Shown here: positions 17,493-26,676 of the stretch, piece after piece | How the letters are laid out: each line of letters opens with the position of its first letter | Position numbering within the stretch: the stretch's first letter is position 1 | Source of the DNA: Leptospira licerasiae serovar Varillal str. VAR 010 | GTDB lineage: Bacteria; Spirochaetota; Leptospiria; Leptospirales; Leptospiraceae | Length of the DNA stretch: 64,000 nt | Direction: 5' to 3' | Assembly: GCF_000244755.1 (NCBI RefSeq) | Contig: NZ_AHOO02000011.1 | Location: forward strand, 400,001 to 464,000 | Notes under the pieces: model-generated | Database searches by the model: none | Seen by the model: the letters and a program-made list of their open reading frames with translations, nothing else | Told to the model about the DNA's origin: nothing | Translations under genes and position numbers: made by a program

Positions 17493-18293
17493 TTATCCTA
17501 ATCGCCTTGCAGTCTTTCTTTCTTGATTTATCGCATGTAAGTTTTCATCGGAGTCGTTCAAATTTTCCTGCGCGTAATGAATAAAGACATCCTCCAGAGT
17601 TTTTGAAGAACCTCCGACGGATTTCTTTAGCTCATCCGGAGTTCCGACAACTGCCAGTCTTCCCCTTGACATTAATGCGATCCTATCACAAATTTTATCG
17701 GCTTCATCCATCAAATGTGTGGTCAAGACGATCGTACTAGAATATTGTTTTTGCAAATCTATAATGTGCTCCCAAACGACACTCCTGCCTATGGGATCCA
17801 GCCCTACGGTAGGTTCGTCCAAAAAGAGAACTTTAGGTCTATGTAAAGTTGCCTGAGCGATCTCTAATCTTCTAAGCATTCCCCCGGAATAACTTTGCAA
17901 TAATGATTTTCCATACGCTTCTAACCCCATAAAATGTAGGCTTTCCTCCACTCTACGCTTTCGCTCGGAAGAAGGAATATCGTAAAGTTTGGCGAAAAGC
18001 ATAAGGTTCTCGTATCCGGTAAGACTTCCATCCACGGAAATCATCTGCGGAACATATCCGATCATCCTACGGATTTTTTCCGTTTGCCCCTTAAGATCGA
18101 ACCCTCCGATAGATGCGCTTCCGGATGTAGGAGGTAAAAGTGTAGTCAACATCTTGATCGTAGTAGTTTTACCCGCTCCATTGGGTCCGATCAAAGCGAA
18201 AATTTCACCTTCTTCGACCGACAAGTCGAGTGAATCTACCACAGTAGTTTTACCGAATATCTTAGTTAAACGATTTGTCTTAAGTATTATCAT
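17493..18293 (-). CDS. ABC transporter ATP-binding protein
   Basis: An ABC ATPase with Walker A GPNGAGKTT, Q-loop YVPQMIS, signature SYSGGMLRRLEIA, Walker B VLFLDEPTVGLDP and H-loop LTTHLMDEAD. The short extension after the domain (TPDELKKSVGGSSKTLEDVFIHY) is typical of DrrA/CcmA-type exporters. The frame extends upstream to a GTG at 18335, but homologues begin at a short strand like MIILKTNRLTKIFG, so I place the start at ATG 18293; neither start has a strong ribosome site. It is transcribed with the permease, four bases downstream. Confidence 0.9.
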   Translation of the reverse strand: MIILKTNRLTKIFGKTTVVDSLDLSVEEGEIFALIGPNGAGKTTTIKMLTTLLPPTSGSASIGGFDLKGQTEKIRRMIGYVPQMISVDGSLTGYENLMLFAKLYDIPSSERKRRVEESLHFMGLEAYGKSLLQSYSGGMLRRLEIAQATLHRPKVLFLDEPTVGLDPIGRSVVWEHIIDLQKQYSSTIVLTTHLMDEADKICDRIALMSRGRLAVVGTPDELKKSVGGSSKTLEDVFIHYAQENLNDSDENLHAINQERKTARRLG

Positions 18294-18439
18294 ATGAAAA
18301 ACGAGTCCCGTACCAAATACAAAGTCTCTCTTCACCGCCGGATTTAGTCTCTCGAAAACGATTTTATGGATGCTCTTTTTGCATAAAAACCCTCAAAATT
18401 CGGATACTGCACTATTCCATTCCGACCGAAAATAAAACC

Positions 18440-19720
18440 ATGGCCCTAACCCGACCTGTGCTCATCCTTTGCTTACTCTGTGTAAGCCTCTCTTCCACAT
18501 TTTCTAGAGAATTCGTGTACGCATTTAGAGATGTGGGAATGCCTAAAAACTCAGGAAAAGACGGGATGCCTAGAAAAGAAAAAATGGTCTTAGTTGGGGA
18601 GACCATTATGTTCGATAAGGTCAAACCGATCGAATACGAAGGAAAATACAAAAGTTTCGAATTAGGATACGATACCAGACCGGATATAGTCACCGTAAAA
18701 GTGCATTACGATCCAGGAATACGCCCTGGACAGATACTCTATCTGATCGAAAAAGATTTCGATCATGAAACATTCAAAGACGGAAGTATCGTAGGACAGA
18801 TAGAAGTTAAATCCATCTTCCAAACCGCATTCACAGGAAAACAATTACGAGGGGTCGGGTATTTAGGAATGGCAAAAGAGAAGGTCCTAACCGTTGCCTA
18901 TCCAGTCTCCTCCGAACTAAGCGGCCCCGCACTAGTAGAACGTAAAACCGGAGATTATCATTTTACAAGAGACGAGATCCCAGAGGCAATCCAATCTTAC
19001 CGTAAAGCAATCCGTCTAGATCCGATGTCCCCAGTTCCACATTACAGATTAGGAATATTATACTTAAGCGAGGCAGGGGTCGATTCCAAAGAGCCTGTAT
19101 GTTCCGGAATACTCCCCATGAGCGCAGGAGCGGAGTTTTTTTCGGCATGGAAAAAGAGATCCAGATTCGACTCCGACCAAGACTTGATCCGATTCTCTAG
19201 AGAATATGTTTCCTTTTTAAATTGTAAGGCGGACCAGGCTCCTAGCTATTCCAAAAACAGTTTCGTTCCGGAAGAATTAGAAAGAGCGCAAGAAGTCGCT
19301 AGAGAAGGGTTTCGACTTTCCAAAACAGATTATGAACTTTTGATCCGAAGCGCAGAAACCTATTATAAATTATATGTTTCTTATTCTTCCGGGAAAAGAC
19401 CCAAGGGAAGTATATCTCCGGAAGAAGAACCCAAACTCAGAAATCGTCAGGAAAAATCTTGGGAAATCGCCCAGAAACTTTTAAAAGAAGCTGGGCTGGA
19501 TAATATCACGGATTACAGACTTCATAGACTGACTTCACTTTTATATGGGAAGAGATATATGGAGCTTTCAGGAGGAGCAAAATCCACCACGATCAGTGAT
19601 GAAGCAAACTTCTTAAGAACGAAGACCGTAGAATCTATCCAAGCGTATAAATTGCATAGACCGAAAAATGTTCCGGGAGATAAGGATCTCCTAATATTAG
19701 AAAAAGATCTTGGACTTTAG
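18440..19720 (+). CDS. Secreted TPR-containing protein, unknown function
   Basis: A 426-aa protein with an N-terminal signal sequence (MALTRPVLILCLLCVSLSSTFS) and a central TPR-like unit (about residues 175-210: DYHFTRDEIPEAIQSYRKAI then PHYRLGILYLSEAG). The N-terminal third is beta-rich, possibly a SH3-like or OB-like module (KVHYDPGIRPGQILYLI). It is probably periplasmic. It is convergent with the DUF4015-like gene; two TTGGAATTCCAA-type palindromes lie between them. Confidence 0.65.
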   Translation: MALTRPVLILCLLCVSLSSTFSREFVYAFRDVGMPKNSGKDGMPRKEKMVLVGETIMFDKVKPIEYEGKYKSFELGYDTRPDIVTVKVHYDPGIRPGQILYLIEKDFDHETFKDGSIVGQIEVKSIFQTAFTGKQLRGVGYLGMAKEKVLTVAYPVSSELSGPALVERKTGDYHFTRDEIPEAIQSYRKAIRLDPMSPVPHYRLGILYLSEAGVDSKEPVCSGILPMSAGAEFFSAWKKRSRFDSDQDLIRFSREYVSFLNCKADQAPSYSKNSFVPEELERAQEVAREGFRLSKTDYELLIRSAETYYKLYVSYSSGKRPKGSISPEEEPKLRNRQEKSWEIAQKLLKEAGLDNITDYRLHRLTSLLYGKRYMELSGGAKSTTISDEANFLRTKTVESIQAYKLHRPKNVPGDKDLLILEKDLGL

Positions 19721-19743
19721 CACAGGATCTCAGGTCTAAAAAT

Positions 19744-19820
19744 CGTATGTTTGGGACTCCAACATAGTAACTTTGAGATAAAATTTAATTCGAACCTGAG
19801 CGTTGGAATTCCAACATACG
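19744..19820. repeat. Pair of TTGGAATTCCAA-type palindromes, possible short derivative of the 150-bp repeat
   Basis: Two imperfect palindromes (19744-19766 and 19801-19820) face each other, and their outer arms CGTATGTT and AACATACG are inverted copies. The interior contains ATAAAATT as in the 150-bp element at 32007. It fits an internally deleted relative of that element and lies between convergent genes. Confidence 0.5.
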
Positions 19821-19833
19821 AGACTAAGTAATA

Positions 19834-20967
19834 TTAGTCCTCTATCTTCAATTTTCCGCTCTGGATACTTTCTTCAAGCGCTCGAAACGTATCTCCGTAT
19901 TTTCCGACGATATTCCAAACGACAAAACCGTCGCTATCGCTATCAACACTGGCTTCGATCTGAGCCTTGATATAATCTTTCAAAGATTTACCGGAAGGAC
20001 CAAGACTCATTCCGAAACCTTGGATCCAGCCGACCACTTTCGTAGTTGATAGGGATCTCTTTCTGGTATTCTTCAGACCGTCATAGACGGTTTGGTAAGG
20101 ATTTGCAATACGCCCCGGTTGGCCGTAAAAATGAGAAGGATACAACATAGGATAGATCACATCCACAAGCTGGGCAAAGTTCTCCACCTTCTGCCCGATC
20201 TGATCGTCTTTATTAAATGGAATCCTACCGAAAATATCCGCACCTAGGTAAGGAAGTTTTTCGCATTGGTTCGCCTCTCCTCTGATCCGATTCACGATCT
20301 CGTTAATATTACTATATTTTTCCTTCAAAGAAAGGTCGATATCAGTGATATCCGCATAACGAATATAATCCAGTTGAACTTCGGGAAACCCGGAAAGACA
20401 AGCTCTTCTCACATAACCGAAGATAGAATTCAATTTTTCCGGACTAGGATACTTAGTCTTAAGTCCTCCGTCAAAATTTACGAGCCTTCCCACGGGATAA
20501 AAACCCATTTCCTTGATACGCGAAATCTCTTCCTGTGAAGGGGTTTTAGGTTGAAGATCGATTACCAGAACATTAACGCCATAATCGGAAGCATTCTTTA
20601 ATAAGGAATCCCATTCATTCTTACGGGATTTATCCGAAATCAAAGAATTATTTACATATAGACCGCGATAGAATTTAGGACGATCCCCGTAAGTCCCCTT
20701 GTTTGAAGGTCTTGTAAAAAACTTTTTAAGTTTCTCTTTTGGAGCTTCCTTTTCGCTTTCCATCGGAGTGTTTCTGGAAGAAAGTCGTATCTCCTTCTTC
20801 TCCCTTTCATTGGAAACGGACTGGGGTTTGGTTTTAGTCTCGGGAGAAGATTCTAAAACGGGAACTTTCTTCGTATTAGAATTATCGGGATAAGGGATCG
20901 TGAACTCTGCACAAACCGGAAAAGCGGTTAGAACTAAAATAGGAAAAAGTGAAAACGGTTTGCGCAC
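19834..20967 (-). CDS. Putative glycoside-hydrolase-like secreted protein (DUF4015 type)
   Basis: A 377-aa protein with a signal peptide (RKPFSLFPILVLTAFPVCAEF), a polar low-complexity linker to about residue 95, then a TIM-barrel-like domain. Diagnostic strings are FYRGLYVNN, VLVIDLQPKT, FPEVQLDYIRYAD, VDVIYPMLYPSHF and VVGWIQGFGM. These match the putative glycoside hydrolase family once called DUF4015, with acidic residues in LDYIRYAD and the YPMLYPS strand. The start is GTG at 20967; GGAG lies 7 bases upstream. It may act on a surface polysaccharide; no activity is proven from sequence. Confidence 0.78.
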   Translation of the reverse strand: MRKPFSLFPILVLTAFPVCAEFTIPYPDNSNTKKVPVLESSPETKTKPQSVSNEREKKEIRLSSRNTPMESEKEAPKEKLKKFFTRPSNKGTYGDRPKFYRGLYVNNSLISDKSRKNEWDSLLKNASDYGVNVLVIDLQPKTPSQEEISRIKEMGFYPVGRLVNFDGGLKTKYPSPEKLNSIFGYVRRACLSGFPEVQLDYIRYADITDIDLSLKEKYSNINEIVNRIRGEANQCEKLPYLGADIFGRIPFNKDDQIGQKVENFAQLVDVIYPMLYPSHFYGQPGRIANPYQTVYDGLKNTRKRSLSTTKVVGWIQGFGMSLGPSGKSLKDYIKAQIEASVDSDSDGFVVWNIVGKYGDTFRALEESIQSGKLKIED

Positions 20968-21026
20968 AAATTTACTCCGGATCTATATTAATAATATCGA
21001 ACCGAAGACCTCGGTACTTGTCCTCT

Positions 21027-21044
21027 TTGTAGGACTTCCGACAA
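21027..21044. repeat. Short palindrome TTGTAGGACTTCCGACAA
   Basis: An 18-bp imperfect inverted repeat of the TTGTAGGA/TCCNACAA family, 16 bases before the histone-deacetylase-like gene. It is one of several solo copies in this window. Confidence 0.55.
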
Positions 21045-21060
21045 AAAACGGGAGCAGAAA

Positions 21061-21987
21061 ATGAAACTCGGCTACGCCTATGACGATACATTCTTATTGC
21101 ATGAGACCGGTACTTTCCATCCCGAATCCCCGCAAAGATTGGAATCCATACTCAATCGACTATATAAGACCTCTTATTTTAAGGACTTACATTGGATCAA
21201 ACCTAACAAACTTCCATTAGAACTGATCGATCCAGTACATAACCAAAGACACAGAGAAAGATTTTCAGTCATCCAAGGAAAAAGAGGAAGTTTCGACGGA
21301 GATACACCGTATTCGGAATCCAGTTTTGATGCAGCACTCTTAGCAGCCGGAAGCGGAGTCGATCTAGTAAACAAGATCAGATCCAATGAAATAGAATCAG
21401 GGATCGCGCTCGTCAGACCTCCAGGTCATCATGCGGAAACCGGAAGGTCCATGGGTTTTTGTTTGCTAAACAATATCGCGATCACTGCAAACTATCTACT
21501 TAGCCAAGGAATCGAAAAAGTCTATATACTGGATTGGGATGTACATCATGGAAATGGTACCCAGGAAATATTTTACGACTCGGACAAAGTATTTTTCACG
21601 TCACTCCACCAATATCCTTATTATCCCGGAACAGGTTCAGTCCATGAAAAAGGAGAAGGTAAAGGACAAAACTTTACGTTAAATATACCGCTATCTATGG
21701 GCTCCGGAGATAAAGAATACCTACATTACTTCCAAGAAGTAGTGGTGCCTTCCGTGTTGGAATTCCAACCGGAGTACGTATTAATCTCTGCCGGCTTTGA
21801 CGGACATAAAAGAGACCCGTTAGCGGGCATGAACCTTAGTACGAACGCGTTCGCAGAATTCACACGATTGATCTTATCCGCAACAAAACAGATCGGCTCC
21901 AAAACAATATCCTTCTTAGAAGGAGGTTATGATCTTGGAGCCTTGGCCGAAAGTGTTGAAGCTCATGTAGCTGTCCTTGCAGGTTAG
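21061..21987 (+). CDS. Histone deacetylase family protein
   Basis: A 308-aa arginase/deacetylase-fold zinc hydrolase. It has RPPGHHAE with the paired catalytic histidines His123/His124, the metal motif LDWDVHHGNGTQ (Asp160 and His162 as zinc ligands), the distal Asp in ISAGFDGHKRDPLAG, and a terminal FLEGGYDLGAL. Bacterial members deacetylate polyamines, small amides or acetyl-lysine; acetoin-utilisation AcuC-like proteins are also in this family. The protein is cytoplasmic with no signal. ATG 21061 is preceded by GGGAGCAGAAA, a good ribosome site. Confidence 0.92.
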   Translation: MKLGYAYDDTFLLHETGTFHPESPQRLESILNRLYKTSYFKDLHWIKPNKLPLELIDPVHNQRHRERFSVIQGKRGSFDGDTPYSESSFDAALLAAGSGVDLVNKIRSNEIESGIALVRPPGHHAETGRSMGFCLLNNIAITANYLLSQGIEKVYILDWDVHHGNGTQEIFYDSDKVFFTSLHQYPYYPGTGSVHEKGEGKGQNFTLNIPLSMGSGDKEYLHYFQEVVVPSVLEFQPEYVLISAGFDGHKRDPLAGMNLSTNAFAEFTRLILSATKQIGSKTISFLEGGYDLGALAESVEAHVAVLAG

Positions 21988-22060
21988 AAATCCGATTTCT
22001 TTTTTATTTCCGACCAAAAATTCCTAGAAAAATTGCCGCTTACCTCCTGCTTGGACCGAT

Positions 22061-22300
22061 ATGAAAATCATGCAGGAACTTTCCTCAAACACCGACCTGG
22101 CCCTGCGATTCAGAAACTACGTGATCCTATTGGACCGACTGATGAGAGAGGTCGAAGAGGAACTCCAACAAAACCAATCGGTTCGCAACGAATGGTCCGA
22201 ATGGCATTCCAACTGGAAGAACGCTTGGCTATCGCCTACCGGCAACCCAACTTCCTCTAATCTAAAAGAAAGATTCTCGGTTAAAAGAAGACTAGGTTAA
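22061..22300 (+). CDS. Small helical protein, unknown function
   Basis: A 79-aa reading frame, highly charged and predicted helical (LLDRLMREVEEELQQNQSV), ending in a basic tail (KERFSVKRRLG). A second ATG lies three codons in. No good ribosome site precedes either. I prefer it to the overlapping frame at 22033-22260, whose composition is Pro/Arg-rich and looks like a shadow. It resembles the small conserved proteins common in Leptospira, but I recognise no family. Confidence 0.5.
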   Translation: MKIMQELSSNTDLALRFRNYVILLDRLMREVEEELQQNQSVRNEWSEWHSNWKNAWLSPTGNPTSSNLKERFSVKRRLG

Positions 22301-22309
22301 TTTTCAGGG

Positions 22310-22440
22310 CGGTTCCTCGCTTCGCTCGGTCGGGCTACTACGGGTTCGCGCATTCGCGCTCATCCGGGCTTCGCCCGGACTAAAAGCCCTTCGTATCCCT
22401 TCCGCACGACCCGTGTAGAGAGCGAGGAAACGACCACGCA
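22310..22440. repeat. GC-rich block of nested palindromes
   Basis: This block is far richer in GC than its surroundings and contains several hairpins. One is a 7-bp stem at 22363-22369/22373-22379 around TTC; another is GCGCATTCGCGC near 22348-22359. Outer arms also pair: CCTCGC near 22314 with GCGAGG near 22431, and CTACTACGGGT (22335-22345) with the near-complement ACCCGTGTAG (22409-22418). No reading frame is evident. It may be a REP-like element or a structured RNA. Confidence 0.55.
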
Positions 22441-22457
22441 AGTGAGGGCCTACCTTT

Positions 22458-22475
22458 TTGTAGGAGCTCCCACAA
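22458..22475. repeat. Short palindrome TTGTAGGAGCTCCCACAA
   Basis: An 18-bp inverted repeat with one mismatch, belonging to the same TGTWGGA/TCCWACA family seen elsewhere in intergenic DNA here. It lies at the right edge of the GC-rich block. Confidence 0.6.
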
Positions 22476-22583
22476 AATCACTCCCTTTAATTGCTTGCAA
22501 GAGTAGCAAAACCTATATACAAGTCCCGAAAAATAGGTTGAAATTATGTCTCTTAAACTGTTCCATCGACTGAGAGGATTAGA

Positions 22584-24623
22584 ATGGGGAGACGTACGCA
22601 AACAAAACTTTTCGTTTTATTTCTACTCTTAGGAATTCTCACACAGTCCGGATGGTCCGAACCCCTACCCAACTTTGGACTGAAAGAAAAAGAAGCCAAG
22701 ACGTTCTTCAAAAGAGGTCTCGCTTACTATAACAAGGGCGAGTTCGCAGCCGCCAGAGAGAATTTTGTCCGTTCCCTCTCCATCAAACCTGATTTCGTTC
22801 ATCCAAAATTTTTTCTTTCGGAAACATATTATCTTAGCGGAGATTGGCAAGAGAGCCTTTCCGAACTGGAACAATTAGAATCTTCTAATAAATTAGATCT
22901 GATCAGCAAAAACCGTTTAGATGCGCTTAGATATAGGTTAGGCGGCGGAAATAGAAAAGATAATTTAGAATATTATAAATCGATTCTTGGAGACGACCTT
23001 AGAAGATTCCGTTTCAGAAACCCAGCAGACTTAGCAGTAGACGAAGAAGGGTATCTTTATGTGGTAAGTTTCGACACTGCTAACGTGGTTAAATTCGACG
23101 CCAATGGTTCTCCTATCGAAAATTTCAAAGGTTCTTTCGGCAGAAATTTAGAAGGCCCGGTCGGGATCAGCATCCGAGGTAAATCAATCTTCGTTGCAGA
23201 TTATGCAGGAGATAAAATTTACGAATTCGACACCAGAGGTTCTTACATAAATCGTTTCGGTTCTACCGGAAAAGATCCCGGAAGTTTTCACGGACCTGCA
23301 GGGCTTTATTTTACGAAGGAAGGATTTTTGTACGTCTCCGATATGGGAAATAATCGGATCCAAAAACTTTCCAGAACTGGGGAACCTCTCCAAGAGATAG
23401 GCGTTGGGATCTTAAAACAACCTGCAGGAATCAAAGTCAATAATCGTGGCGAAATTTTTGTAGCAGATCGAGGAAACAAAAGACTGGTAGTGTTCGATCA
23501 CGAGGGAAATTTTTTAAAAGAGATCAACAATCCTTCGTTCAAAAAGCCCAGAAATCTTTCTATCAAAGACAATAAGGTTGTAGTAGCGGACGAAACTGCG
23601 GGACTTTTTATCTATGACTCTGTTTCTAAAAATTGGTCAGGCTTTGATAACTTTAAGGATTCCAAGAATACCGTCCGAAATTTCGACCAAGCTTTCTCAG
23701 TCACTTTCGATTATACAGGCTCCATGTTTGTTGCGGATTTTAACAGACATAGAATAGAATCCTTTTCTCCGAAAGGGCAACTTTCTTCCAATTTAGATCT
23801 AATTGTTGAAAGGACCATCAGCTCGGATTATCCGGATATTTCTTTGGTTCTTCATGCAAAAGATAGACACGGGGTCCCGGTTAAGGCAATCCCTCGTGAT
23901 TCTTTCCGCATCTATGAGATGGACAATCTTTCTCCTTTAATCGGTTTGACCGATATGAAAAAATACAATAATAGAATAAGCGTTTCCATCGTTGCGGAAA
24001 ATTCCCAGATCGTTTCAGATTCTTATGCCACAGTCGAAAAGGCGATCCGTCCGTTTTTATCCGAAATACGAGCAGAGGATAAAATCCAACTTTTACGCTC
24101 AGGTAAAGATACACAGACCGCCTACTCTTTCGGAAAAAGTATGTATGATATCCTGAAAGCGTTACGCTCCTTTGTCCCGGAAGAAGAGTCCCAAATCGGG
24201 AAATCGCTTCAGAAAGGTATTACGGATTTATTGGATAGTTTGGGCCCGAGGGCAATCATAGCGATCGTTTCCGGAAAGGATTCCAAAGCAGCATTCACAC
24301 AATTCTCTCCCACAAAGATCATTCGTTTCGCAGTGGTCCACGATATCCCGATCTACTTCTTATGCTTGGGGGAAAACGGAGAATCCGTTTCTGTGTATAA
24401 GGAAATCGCGGAAAAAACGGGAGGAAAATTCTTAACAATTCCTTCCGGGGGAACGGAAAAGAATCTAAGAAGTTGGATAGATTCTAAGAAAGACAGAAGG
24501 TATCTTCTTTCCTTTAAAAGTAGGATCAATCCGGACGGAATGGATGTCTATGTTCCCGTGGTCGTTGAGGCTATCTTCAGAAATTCTAATGGAAAAGCGG
24601 AGACCGGATTTTTTACGCCATGA
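22584..24623 (+). CDS. Secreted TPR-NHL propeller-VWA-like protein
   Basis: A 679-aa protein with a signal peptide (about 1-24, TKLFVLFLLLGILTQSGWS). TPR-like repeats cover about 33-95 (AKTFFKRGLAYYNKGEFAAA). An NHL-type six-bladed propeller covers about 145-400, seen as repeated units such as PADLAVDEEGYLYV, PVGISIRGKSIFVAD, PAGLYFTKEGFLYVSD and PAGIKVNNRGEIFVAD. A von Willebrand-like domain follows about 430-640 (RISVSIVAENSQ and AIIAIVSGKDS), without a canonical MIDAS DxSxS. It looks like a periplasmic scaffold. The next gene overlaps its stop by four bases (ATGA), so the two are coupled. Confidence 0.82.
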   Translation: MGRRTQTKLFVLFLLLGILTQSGWSEPLPNFGLKEKEAKTFFKRGLAYYNKGEFAAARENFVRSLSIKPDFVHPKFFLSETYYLSGDWQESLSELEQLESSNKLDLISKNRLDALRYRLGGGNRKDNLEYYKSILGDDLRRFRFRNPADLAVDEEGYLYVVSFDTANVVKFDANGSPIENFKGSFGRNLEGPVGISIRGKSIFVADYAGDKIYEFDTRGSYINRFGSTGKDPGSFHGPAGLYFTKEGFLYVSDMGNNRIQKLSRTGEPLQEIGVGILKQPAGIKVNNRGEIFVADRGNKRLVVFDHEGNFLKEINNPSFKKPRNLSIKDNKVVVADETAGLFIYDSVSKNWSGFDNFKDSKNTVRNFDQAFSVTFDYTGSMFVADFNRHRIESFSPKGQLSSNLDLIVERTISSDYPDISLVLHAKDRHGVPVKAIPRDSFRIYEMDNLSPLIGLTDMKKYNNRISVSIVAENSQIVSDSYATVEKAIRPFLSEIRAEDKIQLLRSGKDTQTAYSFGKSMYDILKALRSFVPEEESQIGKSLQKGITDLLDSLGPRAIIAIVSGKDSKAAFTQFSPTKIIRFAVVHDIPIYFLCLGENGESVSVYKEIAEKTGGKFLTIPSGGTEKNLRSWIDSKKDRRYLLSFKSRINPDGMDVYVPVVVEAIFRNSNGKAETGFFTP

Positions 24624-26641
24624 TATTCGGATCCAAAACCTCAAATAAATATATGAACTTAAAATTTCTTTTTCGGAATTTTGCGGTTCTTTTTGCTCTA
24701 TCTTTCTCCTTCTCCCTTTCCTCCAAACAAACCATAGATTGGATCAAAGAAGGGGAAGGAGCTTTAGCGTCCAGAAATTATCCCGCTGCTTATGATTCCT
24801 TTAGAGAAGCAGTGAACTTAAATCCTCTTTCAGTCCGTTCCAGATTGGGATTAGCGGATGCTGCATTAAAACTTCATAAAGAAAAAGAGGCATTACAATC
24901 TTTAGATAAGGTTTTGGAGTTAGAACCTAAAAACAAAAAGGCAGTTCGCGAAAAAGCGATCACACTCGCGAAATTAGGACGTTATGAAGAAGCTTTTTTG
25001 ATCCTAAAACCGTTTTTGGAAGAAGACAGATACGACGCCGATCTATTTCCGATCTATATAGAAGTACAACTTGCATCTGGAAAAACCCAAAAAGCAAGTT
25101 TTGAATTTCATTCCGCATATTCCAGGATCCCTAAAAATAAAGAAGTAAAGACATTAGAAGCTAAGGTAGAAGCGTTCGACGGGAACTTTACAAAAGCTGC
25201 ATATCTTAGAAACCAATTGGAAGCGGAAGCCTCCGATGATCCTGGGATCTTTTTAGAATCCGGAAAATTCTTATTGATCTGGGCGGAAAAATCCCAAGGA
25301 AGCAAGCGAGATTCTAAAATTGCAGAAGCGGCTGAAAAATTCGAAAGATCCGTTTCCTTGCATCCGAACGAGGAAGAAGCACTTAAACTATTGGCAAAAA
25401 CCAGGATCTATTTCGGAAGATACCAAGAAGCGGAAGAATATCTAAATCGCTTATTAACTTTATTTCCGAATTCCACGGAATATCTATATTTACGCTCTTA
25501 TGCAAGATTAAAAAAAGATCCTGCCTCCAAGGAAGCAAGAACAGATTTAGAAAAATTAATCTCCTTGGATGATATAGATCCGATTGCAAGAAATAGATCG
25601 GAATTATATGCGTTAGAGAATCTACCCGAGGGAAATTCTCTAAGAAGAACCTTAGGAGAATATAGACTCCAAAGATACAGAGCGAATAAAAACGCATTCT
25701 TATATGATTTAGCTTGGTACCATTTAATCAGGGCCAAGGAACTTCTTCCGAACCGTCCCGAAATCCTGGTCTTAACATTAGAAGAATATAAAAGAAGAGG
25801 ACTTTTCCCAAGTTACTTTAACCTACTCCTACTCTTAAGAGATAAATTCCCGGATAATAAAAAATACGGCTATTCTGTGGAAAATAACCTAGAAGGCTTT
25901 AAAACTTCATTAAGTTATCGGGAAGGTTTAGTAAAGATCGGAGAATTCGGGATCCAAGAAGATTACGGCAGGACTCCTCCCGAAATACTCGTTTTCGATC
26001 CGGACGGAGAGGATTTTTTGGCGAAGCACACCGACCTTCCCGCTTTGGCAGGAAAAATTCTCCGCCATTTCTTAAATTCCGATCCGAGAATACGTAATAT
26101 TGACTTAGACAATATTAGAAAATCCGAAAGTTTAGAATCGGAGCCTTATTCGGGAGCAATCCATAAAACGGAAAAAAACTATTCTTCCATCAAGAATTCC
26201 AAAGGTGAAAACGTTCGCTTCGTTGTGAGTGGAAAGATCTCTTTCCAAGACGGTAATTTACGCATCGAGTGGAGTCTTAGAGATCATAAAGAAGAAAAGA
26301 TATTAGGCAAATTTAGGATCTATGCTAAGGGCAGAGATGCTCTTGCGGAGGCAACTTTAAGAGCAAGAGATAAGATCCTGGCCTTAATTCCGTCCAGCGG
26401 AAAAGTGCACAGAGTAAAAGAAGATTCACTGATCGTAAATGCGGGAATCATAGACGGACTCAAAAAAGGAACTACTGTCTATTTCTTCAACTCGGCGACT
26501 CTGCTTGGGGAAGGAACAGTTACGGAAGCGGATCTTTACACGGCAAAAGTGATCCCCAAAAACCAAGATGCAGTCTTAAGAAATATTGCAGTAGGAAACA
26601 AGGCTTACTGGAAAAAACCGGAGACTCCTCCGTCTAATTAA
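24620..26641 (+). CDS. Secreted TPR-repeat protein
   Basis: A 673-aa protein. It overlaps the preceding stop by ATGA; an internal ATG at 24653 gives a cleaner signal peptide (MNLKFLFRNFAVLFALSFSF) and may be the real start. TPR repeats run from about residue 40 to 350 (for example ALASRNYPAAYDSFREAVNL, EALQSLDKVLELEPKNKKAV, RYQEAEEYLNRLLTLFPNST). The C-terminal third (about 450-670) is different: it resembles an outer-membrane-assembly or curli-secretion-type fold (FVVSGKISFQDGNLRIEWSL, then KVHRVKEDSLIVNAG). It likely partners with the NHL/VWA protein in the envelope. Confidence 0.78.
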   Translation: MIFGSKTSNKYMNLKFLFRNFAVLFALSFSFSLSSKQTIDWIKEGEGALASRNYPAAYDSFREAVNLNPLSVRSRLGLADAALKLHKEKEALQSLDKVLELEPKNKKAVREKAITLAKLGRYEEAFLILKPFLEEDRYDADLFPIYIEVQLASGKTQKASFEFHSAYSRIPKNKEVKTLEAKVEAFDGNFTKAAYLRNQLEAEASDDPGIFLESGKFLLIWAEKSQGSKRDSKIAEAAEKFERSVSLHPNEEEALKLLAKTRIYFGRYQEAEEYLNRLLTLFPNSTEYLYLRSYARLKKDPASKEARTDLEKLISLDDIDPIARNRSELYALENLPEGNSLRRTLGEYRLQRYRANKNAFLYDLAWYHLIRAKELLPNRPEILVLTLEEYKRRGLFPSYFNLLLLLRDKFPDNKKYGYSVENNLEGFKTSLSYREGLVKIGEFGIQEDYGRTPPEILVFDPDGEDFLAKHTDLPALAGKILRHFLNSDPRIRNIDLDNIRKSESLESEPYSGAIHKTEKNYSSIKNSKGENVRFVVSGKISFQDGNLRIEWSLRDHKEEKILGKFRIYAKGRDALAEATLRARDKILALIPSSGKVHRVKEDSLIVNAGIIDGLKKGTTVYFFNSATLLGEGTVTEADLYTAKVIPKNQDAVLRNIAVGNKAYWKKPETPPSN

Positions 26642-26676
26642 ATATATTTCAATTTTTTAATATTGTAGGATTTATT

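Noticed and set aside
21756..21769. GTTGGAATTCCAAC palindrome inside the deacetylase-like gene
   Set aside because: It matches the repeat core, but it codes for conserved protein sequence (VLEFQP) in frame and lacks extended arms, so chance is the better explanation.
22033..22260. 75-aa frame overlapping the small helical protein
   Set aside because: Pro/Arg/Gly-rich, no ribosome site, and looks like a shifted reading of the helical frame.
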